Below are positions 30,398-45,300 of a stretch of 64,000 bases of DNA, piece by piece. The notes beneath the pieces are model-generated. The model was not told where the DNA came from. It saw only the letters and a list, made by a program, of their open reading frames with translations, and made no database searches. This stretch comes from CAZYLZ01 sp964648335 (lineage in GTDB: Bacteria > Patescibacteriota > Minisyncoccia > Phycocordibacterales > UBA2100). The first letter of the stretch is position 1. Each line of letters begins with the position of its first letter. The position numbers and the translations under genes were made by a program. The DNA lies in NCBI GenBank assembly GCA_964648335.1, contig CAZYLZ010000001.1:62001-126000 (forward strand), written 5' to 3'.

Positions 30398-33300
30398 ATG
30401 ATCAAAATTTTTAACGCGAAAAACCTGCAACGAGCACTCGTTTTAGTGCTCGTACTAACCGCAGTCGCGTATATCGTCCGGACTACGAGCGGATACGTTT
30501 CTGCATACCGCTCGGAACAGACGGTTCACATTTTCCCGACTCAGGTATCGGCAAAGGGATGGAACAATCAGGATGCGGTCTTTGCGCAGGAGGTATCTGC
30601 TGTCGGTCCATTGCAAAACTTCTCTCGTGGCAACTCGGCGTGGATCTCGATCGGTTCATCGCCGCCGCCAGCTCCGATTGTGCCGGTCCCGACGCCGGCC
30701 GAGACTCCGGTCTTGCCGACTAGCACACCTGCGACTGTCGATTCGCAGACCGTGGCGCCTGTTGTCGAACCAGCTTCTGCAGAAGTCCCGACCACTACGC
30801 CGGAAGTAGAGACAGTGCTTCCAGATCCGGCTCCAGCTGTCGAGCCAGAACCCTCAATCGACGTTTCCACCGAGCCTGCATCGTCTGCCGGCTCAGATCA
30901 ATTTCCGATTGACATTCCTATACCTGAGGTCGTCGTTCCTGCTCCGACTGACGTACCTGCGCCAGCACCGACAACCGAGCCTGCGCCCGAGCCGACGACG
31001 CGTATCGATGTCGCTCGCAAATCCATTCTTGCGAGTGTCGTGTCCGGAGCGTCACATGCGTTCTCGTTCGTCATACCGACGGCATACGCTACGACGAGCG
31101 ATGGCGAGGAATCGAGCGACCATGCCTCGTCGAGCGCCGTAGAGACATTGCCGACCACGACCGCGGCCAGTACGCCTGCCGTTGCGGTACAGGATATTCC
31201 CGACGTCGCGGTATGTACCAATCTTGGCAAGGATTGTCACACGATTGAGCTTTCGGGCTTCGGCGTCGAGGGCAAACTCTTGGACCAGCGATTCCAGAAA
31301 GCCGAGTTGAATTTCTCGTTTGCGAGCTTCATACGCGAGAACGAGCATATCGATGACCGTCTGCTTGTGCGGTACTACCATGATGGAAAGTGGCATCCTG
31401 CCGGCGAGATCTATCTCAACAAGGAGATCTCGAACGAATCGAATGGCGGGTACTTCACGAGTGAACTCGAAGAAGTCGGTGCGTGGAGGGATCTCTCTGA
31501 TGTCCGCGTAGTAGTCGAATACGACCGCGGAACCAACAACACCGCCCCTGCCGAGATCTATCTCGACAGTGCCTGGGTGAGTGTCAGTTACAAAGATCGC
31601 GTCCAAGGACTTGTCCCGAAAGATGCGGAGGATGTATCGAGCGACGCGCCGGCAAATGTCGCGTTCGAACTGACAGAACCGGAAGACAAGTCGAGCCAGA
31701 TGCTCTCGCCGGACGGCAAGGACATCCTGTTCCCGTTCGTCGATTCGCTTGACGATACCGGACTCGTGATCCGCGCCGACAAGGATACCTACGATGTTGG
31801 GGATGGCGTCGATTCGGTAGCCTACGTAAGTATCACGAACACAAAGAGCGATACAGATTTGTTCGATCTGTATACGGCATTTGCCGAGAACGGTGGCAGT
31901 GTGAAGGAAATCGCGCAGTTCTTGCGCAACGTCCCAGAAGTCACCGAAGTCCCGCTCTACGATGATGTAACCTACTTTTGCGAAGGCGGGTGGACGAAAG
32001 GATCAGGCGGGATCACCTACGACTGTGCGACCAGTTCCGACTCCAAGCAGTGTTCATGGCTCAGCGAGACGCGAGAGAACTGCCAGGTAAACAACGTCGT
32101 CGTCTCGTCGGAGAAGACCACTGATTACAAGAACGCGTGGGTTCCTATCGAGCTAACTCGCGACGAAACGGCGACGAACAGGTTCTCCACAGGTGCCGGC
32201 GCTTTCAAGGCACAGACCGTGACGAAGAGCCTGGTCGAGATCCTCCCTGGGCAAACGGTCTATTTCCGTGTGTCGCTCTCGGGTACCGATGACGGCAAGC
32301 ACCCTTTCAAGCTCGTGGCGCAAGGCGTATCGGGCTACGGAGACCTCGACATGACTATGCTCAAGGCAGAATCTTCTCTTGAAGGTGCGCAGGCAACAGG
32401 GGTAGCTGCACTGCAGTCCCATGTAAACGAGCAACTTTCGGGACGTAAGACGTTTGACGGAGACGAGCTGCCCGAGTTCAAGTTCAAGTTCACGTCACAG
32501 CGAAATTTCTTCATGCGCTCGATACTCACCTTGGCCCGACGCAATACGTTCAAAGCAACGGCACAGGTGCGACACGAAAGTGGAGAGATCGAAGATGTCC
32601 CTGCAGAAATCCAGTATGGCAAAGATGGCGAATGGACATTGTCGCTCACTGAGCATCCGCGCGCCTTCCGTCCGGGAAAGTATTCGATCGAGATTGCAAT
32701 CAAGGAGGGGTCGCAGACCTACACCGATACGGCGGATTTCTACTGGGGCGTGCTCGCGATCAATACTGACAAGTCCGCATACCAACCTGGCGACCAGGTG
32801 AATCTCATGATGGCAGCACTCGACGATCGTGGTGACACCATCTGCGATGCTGATCTTGTCCTGTCTGTGCTCGCGCCGGATGGAGCCTTGAGCGATATAC
32901 CGGTGCAACGATCAGGGCTCTGTGCGAAGAATAACGTCGTCGACGTCGCCGACTACCTCGCGACGACGACCGTTGCCCAGACCGGCGTGTATGGAATCGA
33001 TCTGGCCGAATACGATGCAGACGGCACCGTCGTTCATCGCACGACCGATTCGTTTAAGGTAGAAGAGAAATCCCCGTTCGTGATCTCGCGCAAGGGCGCA
33101 ACGCGTATCTATCCAGTCTCGAGCTATTCGATGGACATAAACGTCACGGTCGCGATGGACTTTGAAGGAGAGTTCATCGAATCTGTACCATCCGACTTCG
33201 AAGTGCTCGACCGTGATGGTGCCGAGATTCGCATGTACGGCTCGGCGAAGAATCTTGCGTGGCCTTTGAAACTCAAGGAAGGCGAGACGGCGCATTTCCG

Positions 33301-36300
33301 GTATATCTACGATGCACCTGACATTTCACCGTATCTGTATGCGGTGGGACCTGCCGAGATCCGCGCTTCCGCGGGAATCCCGTTTTCCGAAGGAAAACAG
33401 TGGAAGCTCGCTTCCGATGCTACCGGCAATATGCTCTTGTACTGGGATCAGCCGTACATCCCGACGGGCTGGACGTGCGTATCGTGTTTTGTGACCGATT
33501 CGTTTTACCAACGATTCGTCATGGGTTCGTCAACCGCAGGTACTAACGGCGGTGCTGCGACACATACGCCGACGGCAACCGGCGCTGTCATCGCATCGGC
33601 TGGATCGCAGGGGGTAGACACAAACAATCAGGCAACGCCGGTAGTAGCACACACGCATACGTACACGCCGACCATTGCCGCTGCAAGCAACCTTCCGGTC
33701 TATCGCCAGCTCGCCATAATCCAATCGAATACAGTCGGCGAGCCAACTTCCATACCAGCGGGTGCGATCGCGATGTTTGACGCAGCTGTTCCAAGCGGGT
33801 GGACCCGTTACGCGGCACAGGACGGGGCGTTCGTCCGATCGGAAAGCACCAGCACGGCAGGGGTCGCGGCCGGCTCAAATACACATACACACGCGATCAG
33901 CGGCAACACGGGCGCAGCTGCAACGACGGCCAACATACGTAACCCAGGAACCAGCGTTACAGTAGCAGCTGCCGCCCATACGCACTCCGTGAGCACAACC
34001 ACGGTGAGTATCAGCAACACCCCTCCGTACGTCGAGACTATTTTTGGAAAGATCACAGCAACGTCGTCTCCGACGAACGCGATGATCGCCATGTGGAGCG
34101 GCGACCCTTCGGCAGGATGGACGACGGTCTCGAGTTCTTCGGAAACGTATGCCAACAAGTTTCCACTCGCATCGACAACGTATGGTGCAACTGGCGGCGC
34201 AAGTACGCATACGCACACTAACATCACCGGGATCACATCGGGTGCGCCAAGCGCTACCATCGCGCGAGACTCTACTCCTGCGACGACGAACGTAGCGACG
34301 GCCGCACATACACACGCCGTGAACGTCACGTTCACGTCGGTCGATTCGAATCTTCCGCCGTATCGTACAGCGGTCTTCGCCAAGCGCGTGGGCGGTGCAG
34401 CGCCAAATGGTCCGACATTGCACGACGTCCTGTTCGATAGCGAAAAGACCGGTACCTCTACACCAACCTTCACGTTCACTGCAAGCGATCCAGACGGCAG
34501 CGATACGCTCGTCTATCAGTTCCAGTGGGACGATGATTCCGATCTGAATACGTCGCCTCTTGGTGACCGGACATCGGACGTCGAGACCGGCTGCTCGCCG
34601 AACTGCTTCTCAAACACCGTCACACCTTCCAATACCTCGCCCTTCAACGAGGCCGAAAAGATACAATTCGCGATACAGACGCCGCTCGTTTCCGGCACTA
34701 CGTACTATTGGCGCGTGCGTGCCAAAGAGAGCGGCGGCGGGGGTACCTGGGGATCGTGGGCGACGACGACGAGCTTCACCTATGTCGCCAATACTGCACC
34801 GTCGCAGTGGTATCAGACCGAAGATGGACAGTTCGATTCTGATACGAAATCGAGTGTTGAAACATTCGGTTCCAATAGCGCTCGGCTCGCACTCAATGCG
34901 CCGACAGAGGCGCTTATCGCCTACGGCGAGGGTACCGTCCAGACGCCGCGATATCGCCTTTGGAACGGAACATCGTGGGGAAGTGAACTTTCGGCACAGA
35001 GCGTCGGCGGAACTATACGATGGGTGGTGACCAAGGCCGCTCCGACGCGCAACGAATATGTGCTTGCGACGCTCGATGACGTCAACGACATCAACGTGCA
35101 GGTGTATGACGGTGGTGCCGGTACTTGGGGTAACCTTTGGGAAGTAACGACGGGTGCTTCGAACTCTCTCCGGAGAGGCGTCGATGTGGCATACGAGTCG
35201 CAATCGGGCGACGCCATTGCCGTCTATTGCGATGGCGACGCCGACCCGGCCTATTACGTCTGGAACGGCACATCATGGACGTTCGGGGGTACTATCGATA
35301 TCACAAGTGCGAACAATTGCGAATATATTCAGCTTGCATCCGACCCTATCTCCGATGAGATCATGCTCATCGAACGCGATACCGGCGCGGCATATGAGGC
35401 CCAAGTGTGGAACGGATCCTCGTGGGGGAACTCGAAGGTGATGGGATCGATGACGGACGTCATTCACGAAGGTATCGCGATACAGTACGAGGAGTCGGGA
35501 AATCAGGCGATGGTGCTCACATCCAACGGCAACACCTCGGGATTCCTGTGGAATACCTGGGACGGTTCGTCGTGGGGCGTGAACACGACCAAAGCACTCG
35601 GCGACGACTTCGAGTGGGGTCGGCTCCGTGCTGATGTCGGCAGCGACAAGCTGTCGCTCTGCTATATCGATAACGATTCCGATACCGGAGTTGTTGAGTG
35701 GGATGGTAACGCATGGGGTGCCTTTGCAGCCGCTACCAACGAACGCGAGACTGCAAGTAATGGCTTCGACGGACGCCCCGAAGACTGCGCCTACGAGACG
35801 ACCGCGGGGCGTGATGGGTATCTCATGCTTTCGTATTCTGATACTACCAATGGCCGCTACCAATACTATGATGGCGCGAGCTGGACCGCAGAGGCGAGCC
35901 TCAGTACCGCGCAAGACTCCTGGACGGTGGGGAGTGTGCGCACGGGTGACGGGATCATACTCTCGATGTTCCAGAACGACGCCGATGGACGCTATGACGT
36001 TTCGTCATGGAACGGTGCTTCGTGGTCGGCGCTCCAGACGGTCGAGACGGTCCAATCGGTGACCGTCACACCGTTCTTGCAACCGATCGACATGGCGGCG
36101 AAGATATATCGCGCAGGATCGGGCTCGATCACGAGCGGTACCATCGATTTTGACTCGGTGCCGGGGCGCTCGTCGTGGGGCGACGTCATCTGGCACACGA
36201 CCGAACCGTCCGGAACCGACGTGAAGATGCAGGTGATGTACGAATCGGCCGGCACTTGTTCTACCTTAGTGCCTGACGGCACTTTGCCGGGAAACAGTAC

Positions 36301-39300
36301 TGGATTCGATGTAAGCTCGAGTCCCTTGAATCTCTCGGGTCTCTCGACCTCGACCTATAACCGCATCTGTCTCAAGTCGACCTTGAGCACCGGAAACCTA
36401 TCGCAGCCGGCGCTCGATGACTGGACCGTAACCTGGGAGCGACAACCATACCTGACCCAGACGCACTTCCGTTGGTACGTAAACGCGACAACCACCTATA
36501 ACCCGAGCGATCCGTGGCCGGCAGGAACGACGACTGATGCCGTCGAAGACGCATCGATCAGCGGGTTGTCGTCGCCGATACCCAACGACATCTTGCGCCT
36601 GCGTGTGGGGATATCTGCAGCAAACGTCGCGCTCGGTACAAGCGATCAGCTCTTCAGATTGCAGTATGCGCAAAGCTCGACGTGCTCGAGCGCGACGAGT
36701 TGGATGGATGTAGGCGCGATTGGATCGACGACGGCGAAATGGCGCGGTGTCGACAACACGTCACTTACAGACGGAACCACACTTACAACGCCTCTGTTGC
36801 TTACCGCAGACGTAGGAGAGTCGTACGAGGAAGAGAACGATACGGTGTTGAATCCGAACTCGATTTCCGTCGGGAATGAAGGTGAATGGGATTGGGTGCT
36901 ACAGCACAACGCATCAAGCTCCGAGGCCTACTGTTTCCGCATGATTACGTCGGGAGGCGAAGTGCTCGATCAGTACGACAACTACCCGACCCTGATCACT
37001 AATAATTCTCCTGCGGCACCTTTGCAGGACGTACCGTTCGATAACCAGGTGGCGTCCTCTACGACACCATGGTTCGACTTTGCAGCCGAGGACCCCGAGT
37101 CGGATGACATTACCTATCAGGTACAGATCGACGACGATTCCGCGTTCGGGTCTATTAACCTCGATCGCAACTCGCAATCGAACCTCAACGATTTCAATAA
37201 CATAGTCACGCCAGCCGACAAGGACCCGTTCAACTCGGGCCAGATGATACGGTTCATCCCAGCCACTGCACTCACCGACGGCGTCACCTATTACTGGCGC
37301 GTGCGCGCGAAGGATCGAAATAAATCAAACGAATGGAGCGCGTGGTCAGACGTGCGCTCGCTGACTATCGATACTTCGATCATCATCACAACCTGGAAAG
37401 AGACAACGCTCTATCAGTTTGCTAACGACACACTCGAAGATTCCGAAGCAACCTCTACCAACGACGTCGTCATTACGCCGCCCTTGGTAAACGCTACGAC
37501 GACGGGCACGCTCATCGACTACGACTGGAAGAATATGGGCAACGCTTGGGGCGAGCTTTCGTGGACCGACGACGAGAGTGTCGGCGACATCAAATACCAT
37601 ATCGAGTACTTTGACGGGACTTCATGGGCGCTCATCCCCGACTCGGATCTCGCGGGCAACGCCTCTGGTTACGACACCTCACCGGTTTCACTCTTGGGCG
37701 TGAGTCCGACGGCGTACAACCAGATCCGCGTGAGAGCCGACATGACGAACGTCGGCGGCACGCCGCGCTTGCAGGACTGGACCATCAAGTGGGGTATTGG
37801 AGTACCGCAACCGACGTTGACCGCGCCGTTCGATAACGAGAAGGTCTCGACCACGACGCCCTACTTCAAATTCTCGTCGACTGATCCGGAGAATAATGAC
37901 CTTATCTATCAATTCTCATATTCGTCGAGCCCCTTGTTCACGTCGTCGACCACGCGCTCGTCGGACATCGATACCGGTTTCGAGAATTTCGCATCCTCTT
38001 CCGATATATCGCCGTTTGCAAGCGGGAGTACCACAAAATACACCCTGCCATTCGCGAGTCCCTTGACGAACGGAAACACCTACTGGTGGCGTGCCCGTGC
38101 ACGTGACCCGTCGGGAGGAAACGCGTGGTCGCCGTGGTCAGACGCATATAGCCTCACCGTTGACACTGCCGTCATCGTTTCGACATGGTTCCAGAGCACG
38201 ACCGAGCAGTTTGACACCGATACCTTGAACGACACTGAAGCAAACAGCGGTACGGCACGAATCGCTGCGACGAACCGAGAAGCGATGGTGGCGTATGCTG
38301 AGACGACGGTGCAGACACCTCGTTTCAAGTTTTGGAACGGTATCTCGTGGGGCTCTAAGCTCAGCGGTGTCTCGGTGGGTGACACGATCCGTTTCGTAGA
38401 AGCAGCAGCAGCACCGACTCGTGACGAGTATGCGATAGCGACTCAAGGAGCGACCGGCGGCGTGAACGTGCAGATCGTCAATGGAACTACCGATGCAGCT
38501 GGAAACAAGGTGAATATGGTTCCCGCTGTCACAGGACTCACGCAGCGCGGTGTGGATGTCACCTACGAAACGATCTCGGGCGACGCAATGGTAGTGTCGT
38601 GCAGCGGTACGCAAGCGGTGTACCGTACTTGGAACGGATCCGCGTGGAGTGCCACCTCGAGTATCACGCTTGCCATCGCAACAAACTGCCAGTGGGTCAA
38701 GCTCGCTGCAGACCCGATTTCGGACGAGATAATCTTGGTCGTGCGCGACCAGACGACTGGGACGGTCGACTACGAAGCGCTAGTCTGGAATGGCTCATCG
38801 TGGGGTAACCCGCGATTCATCGGATCGCAGGTGACCGTGAACGACGAAGGTATCGCTGTCGAATACGAAGAATCGGGAGACCAAGCTGTCGTTGCAGTCT
38901 CGGACGGTGTCAACAACGACTTTGCATGGACCACATGGAACGGGAGTGCATGGTCGGCTACTTCGACGCGCGCGATCGGGAACGACTTTGCCGGAGGACG
39001 CATCAAGCGCGATACCGGATCTGACAACATGGTCATGTGCTACATCGACATCGATAGCGATATCGGCATATCACGATGGGACGGCTCCACCTTTCTTGCA
39101 TTCCAGGAGTTCGAGACCTTAGGCAACAGCTTGAACGGCCGTCCCCAGTCGTGCGAATTCGAGACGACGGCGGGTCGGGACGGATACATCATAGGACCAT
39201 ACACAAACACAACTATTGGTAACTATGTGGTCTGGGACGGCGCGTCACTTACTGGACCGTTTGCTCTGTCGACCTTGCCGGACTCATGGGAAGTCAGATC

Positions 39301-42300
39301 GGTGAGAACTGATGATGGCAACATCCTTGTGGCCGCATACAACGACGCCGATACCGAATACGACTTCTCATATTGGAACGGGACGACATGGTCGGCACTG
39401 GAGGTCCTGGACGCCAACTCGATAACTACCGTCGTACCTGCAACGATACCGATCGACATTGTCGCTCGTAAGTATCCCGAAGTGGTTTCTGGAAATGTGG
39501 CATCCACGCCGATCGTTTTCACGAGTGGTCTCGGTCCGAAGTGGGGATCGATCTCGTACAGCAAATCGACACCCGGATTGAGTACCTTCAATCTGCAAGT
39601 CGAATACCTTACCTCGACCTCGTCGTGGGCGCTTATTCCTGATGCCGACCTTTCGGGAAACTCTACCGGTACCACGACTTCGCCCGTCGATATCTCGAAC
39701 CTCAATTACACGACGTACGGCACACTGCGACTCAAGGCTAACCTCGCCTGCGCCGGTGTGAACTGTCCTACCCTGAATGATTGGACCTTGGCGTGGTCGG
39801 AGGGTGTGCACGTGACCGGTACTGCCAAGCAGTTCGACCAGACGACAAACGTCACGAGCGGCACTGCGCAGGTCGCGGTCAATGGCGCGATCCAAGCAGG
39901 GAAGACGGCGACGATCTCGGGAGGCACGTTCGATATACCGAACGTCACGGCTTTCACTGGGGATATCATCACCGTATTCATTAACGGCGCCAACGATGCC
40001 AACGAGGCCGTCGCGATCACGAAGTATGACGGTGTCGGCGACATGACCGGCCTCAAGCTTTACGAACGGCATCTGACGCTCGGATCGGCCGATAACCCGA
40101 CACTTACCAACACAGATATCGGTATCTTCGACAACACGGTTTCTGGCGACGAAGATATCTTCTACGACGTAGATGCCGGAAACGACCTGAACCTCTGCTC
40201 CATAACCGGCTGCTTCAACTCTCGGCTCCTCGTGCAGTCGGGAACCACATACCGGCCGGACAGTTCTTCGAGTGGAAACGTGACGGCCCGCAACCTGCAG
40301 ATCGACGGAACGCTCGTCGCCGACGGCAACTCGTTCTTCATTTCGGGCTCCTGGAAGAACAACTCGATATTCACGGCCAACACTTCGACGGTAGTCTTTA
40401 CCGCGACGAGCACCTCGGAAACGGTTGATTCGATCTCGGCCGCGACGAGTACTTTCTACGCCGTCACCTTCGGGCAGACGTCGGGAACCGCTACCTGGAC
40501 CTTGTCGAGCGACCTGCTCGCATCGAGCACCGTTTCGGTGAACTTTGGAACACTTGCGCAGAGTAACCGTGCGATCATGCTCTCGAGCAATCTCTCGTTC
40601 GGCGCAAGTGGTGCCTTTACGAAGGGGACTGGTACGACCACCTTCATGGGCTCTGGGTCGAACACCTGGACCGATAATACGGTCGCGAAGCAGGACTTAG
40701 GTGAAGTTATGATCGACGGGTCCGCAAAGACGATCGCGCTCGGCTCAGGCGTAAGGGCCACGAACATCACAATAGGATCCGACGATATTTTGACGGCTGG
40801 AACGAGCTTCTCAATAGACGTGGTCGGCAATTGGATAAACAACAATATCTTTACGGCACAGACGGGAACGGTCAACTTCGTGTCGACCACGGCGGGACGG
40901 ACGATCACGCAGGGCTCGTCGAACTTCTACAACCTCACATTTAACGGCGTCGCAGGAAACTGGGCGTTTACCGGCGCGAATCTTGGCGTCGACAACAACT
41001 TCACCATCTCGACCGGAACGGTGGCGATGCCGACCGGCACAACGACCGTTGCCGGCAGCTTCGATACCAACGGCGGCACATTCATGCACAACAACGGCGT
41101 AGTCCTCCTGACTGCTTCGGGAGCGAAAACGGTGCGTCCGGGTGCCTCGAGCTTCTACGATCTCACCTTTAACGGATCGGGATCGTGGACGTTCGTCGAT
41201 GCCAACGCAACGACGTCGCGCAACACCTTCCTCCTTGCGGGTACACTGACAGCGCCATCGGGAACTTTGGCTATCGGGGGGTCGTTTGCGAGAAATGGCG
41301 GTACCTTCACACACAACAGCGGCACGCTCAAATTTACGGCAGCAAGTTCAAAGACGATACGACTCAACGGTCAGAATGCCTCGAACATCACCTTCGATGG
41401 TGTCGGGGGCGCGTGGTCTTTCGTCGATACGTTCGCGACCACGACCGGATCGGTCACAATACTGAACGGATATCCATCACTCGCTTCGAGCACGCTCGCC
41501 GTCGGCGGTTCTTTCGACTCTGCCGCCGGCACGTTTAATCACGCATCCGGTACGGTCCGCTTCTTCGCGACCGCTGCAGGCAAGACGATTGCGCCGGGTA
41601 CCTCATCATTCGCGAACCTGGTGTTTGACAGTACAAGCGGCGGATGGACCATTACCGGGAATGCAACTACGACGGCATCGACGACGATCACGAACGCATC
41701 GTCCTTGACTCTCTCGTCGGGCAGATCGCTCGAGGTGAAAGGAGGATTCACCAACGCGGTCGGCGGCGCCAATACCACCTGGACCGGGTCGACACTCTAC
41801 CTCAATTCGGGTACGAGCTACTCTCTAAATACAAAAACGACCGGCGGAGACGTATATGGCACCCTCTTGGTGGGCACCAACACTAATATCCGTTCATGGA
41901 ATTCGGATGCAGGCACGACGACGACGCTTACCGGCGCCTCGGTCTACTCGCAGGACAACAACGCAGTCGATGGTTCACTGTCGATCTATGGTACCTACGT
42001 ACGTTCGAGCGGGACGGACTATTGGAGCTATGCGACGGATTTCGACGGAGTCGCGCTCGGAGGGTCGTCACGCCAGGTTACGGTACGTGTTGCGACAAGT
42101 TCCACGATGACCTTCTCGGGAGGTGCACTCAATATAGTGGGAGCTGCGGGAGCGACCACGACGGTCCGTACAAGCGGCTCTACAGGAACCTACGGCTTTG
42201 CAGTCTCTGGTGGAAGCTTGAATGCGAGTTTCTACCGCGTGCAAAACACGGATGCAAGCGGTCTCTCCCTGTCGGGCACGCCGACAGTGACTTCGCTTGC

Positions 42301-45300
42301 CGATGGCGACTTCGAGCTCTCGACTAACAGCGGTTCTTTGATCACGGTGGCAAGCACTGTCATCGACGCTAATCCGCTCGCGGAATTCCAGAGAGTCCGA
42401 TTCGCGACCACAACCGGAATCACGGCGGGCTTCAACGTGACCGAAACAGGAACGCCGTCGTCGTATTGGTGGTTCCGCAGCCACTACGGCAACTTTGCCG
42501 GGGAGAGCTACGACAATGATCCAGGAGGGGACCCTGGTCACATACACTGGGACGACTCGGGCTTCACGATATCGGTGGCAGGTACCGTCTATACGGACGA
42601 AGGCGTCACTCATGCGACGAATCCGCTGTGCGACGGATCGACACCAGTGGTGAAGCTTGTCGTAAGCGGTGCTGCAAGCTACACGGCAAGCTGTGCTTCT
42701 GGATCAGGGGCGTACTTGATGCCTGCGGTGCAGTTTAGCGGGGATGCGGTATTCACGGTATTTCTCGATACCAATGGCGGCACGCGTGCCGCGACCGTAA
42801 CGCGGACTCCAAGCATCAATCTTACCGGCCTCGACCTCTATCAGAATGCCCTCGTCGTCCGACACGAAGGATCCTCTGCGCTTACCATTGCGAATCTTGC
42901 GCTCTACGATTCGAGCGACGACTCCGACATTGCCTACACTGCTACGACAGGATCGCCGGACGCTCTGGTGCTCGAGCCCGACAATGAGCTCTATGTCCTC
43001 ACCGGAAAGACCTTCGCACCGGGCGGCAATGTCACCTTGACGAGCGGCGGATCAGGAACGAACCGCGATGCGCGCCTCTTCGTCGCGACGAGCTCCGTGT
43101 ATGCTGCATCCACGACCGAATCACATTCGATCGGCGGTAACCTGGTCGTCTCGGGAAGCTCGACGTTCACTACCGCCTCAACCACTTTCACATTTACCGC
43201 GACAACCACCGGAAAGTCGATCTATACCGCACAGCCGATTACGTTCCATGATGCGACATTCAACGGGTCGGGCGCCAACTGGAACTTCGTAAGCGCGACG
43301 ACATCGACCACGACCATATCGCACGCACTTACGATAACTGCTGGAACGATCTCGGGTACGAGCGACATCAAGGTCTCGACGGGAGGCATCTCGGGCTCGG
43401 GCACCGTCGCCATGACCGGGGGCACGGTCCGGCTCGAAGGAACGGGCAGTTTCGGCAATGGAACAGCCTGGCAGTTCTTCAACCTGATAGCTGGCAACGG
43501 GTCCGGATCGGGCACGATAACTAAAAGCGGTGCCGGTACGACTACCATAAGTAATGTACTCACCGTCGCGACAAACGAAGCGCTCCAAGCAGGATCATCG
43601 GACTGGGTACTTAGTAAGGGCGGGACGCCGTTCATAGTCAACGGTCTGTTCACCGTGCAGACCGCGCCGTTCTACTACACGGCGACCACCTCGACTTCGG
43701 TGAAGGCGACGACCTATGCGGCATTGACGCTTGCTCCTGCTGCCGCAGGCACGCCAACCTTCACACTCTTGGGCGGAACGCTCTCCGCCACCAACTTGAC
43801 GATCGGCGGGGCCAATCCGGTGACAGTGACTGCCGACACGAACGATCCATCGCTTTCGATCACCGGAGACGTTACTATCGGTTCGAGCTCTACACTCATC
43901 GCATCGAATGTCGGCGCCTTCGATGTCGGTGGCAGCTGGACGAACTCGGGTGTTTTCACGCACTCGAGCAACACGGTTCGCTTCAATGGAAGTGCGGTAG
44001 GCAAGACCATCACACCAGGATCGTCCTCGTTCTACAATCTGACCATCGATGGTCCATCCGGAGGCTGGACGATAAACGGCAACGCGACTTCGACCAACAA
44101 CACAACTCTCACCAACGCCACCAGCTTTACCGTTTCGCCGAATGTATCCTTGGCGGTCTTGGGTACGTTCACGAATTCCGTGGGAGGCTCGAGCACGACC
44201 TGGGCGACCTCGACGCTCTTCCTCAACTCGGGCACGAGCTACTCTCTGAATACTAAGACGGCCGCGACCGAGGTGTACGGCACACTAGTAGTAGGTGCCA
44301 ATACCGATATCCGCATGTGGAACTCGTCGGCTGCAACGACCAGCGTCAACGCGACCGGCTCTCTTTACTCGCAAGACCACGCTGCGGTCGACGGAAGCCT
44401 CTATATCTGGGGCGAGTACATACGTAGTTCGGGATCGGACTACTGGAGCTATGCCACCGACTTCGATGGAACATCGCTCGGCGGCTCATCGCGCCAGGTG
44501 AACGTGCGCGTGGCCACGAGCTCTTCGATATCGATGACGGCGGGCGTGCTCGACATCATCGGTGCCCCCACTGCTTCGACGACCATCCAAGTACAAAGCA
44601 CAGGCAATTACTCGTTCGGTGTCTCAGGAGGCACCTTGAATGCGAGTTACTACGTCTTGAGAGACACCGATGCTAATGGCCTCAACCTCACTGGTTCTCC
44701 CACTATCACCTCTTTGTCGCGCGGAGACTTCTTGCTCGGGGTCAATGGCGGCACGACGATGACAGTCGCCGGAAGCGTCATAACGACGAACCCGCTCAAG
44801 ATTATGCTCGGAAACAAATTCGCGACCTCGACAGGAATCACCTCGGGATCGAACGTGAAGGTGACTGGCACAACCGGATCGTTCTGGAAGTTCAACCTGC
44901 ACTACGGCGCCCTCGGCGGAGAGTCGTATGACGACGATCCGGGAGGGAATCCGGGCTATGTGCGCTGGGACGACAGTGACGGCAACATCGTCATCGCAGG
45001 TACCGTTTATTCAGACGAAGGGTCGACAGTAAGTACTGTATGCGACAACTCGACGCAGGTAGTGCATCTCATGGTCGAGGCCGCAGGCAGCTATACCGGA
45101 TCGTGCAATAGCTTGACAGGCGCCTACACGATTTCGAATGTGTCGTATAACCCGGGTGACAACCTTACTGTGTACCTCGATACGAACGGCGGACGTCGCG
45201 GTGCCAATATCAGTACCGATCCGAGCGTTAGTATCTCAGGCATGGACATCTATGAGAATCGCGTCATCGTCCGCCACGAAGATACTGCGCCGCTTACCAT

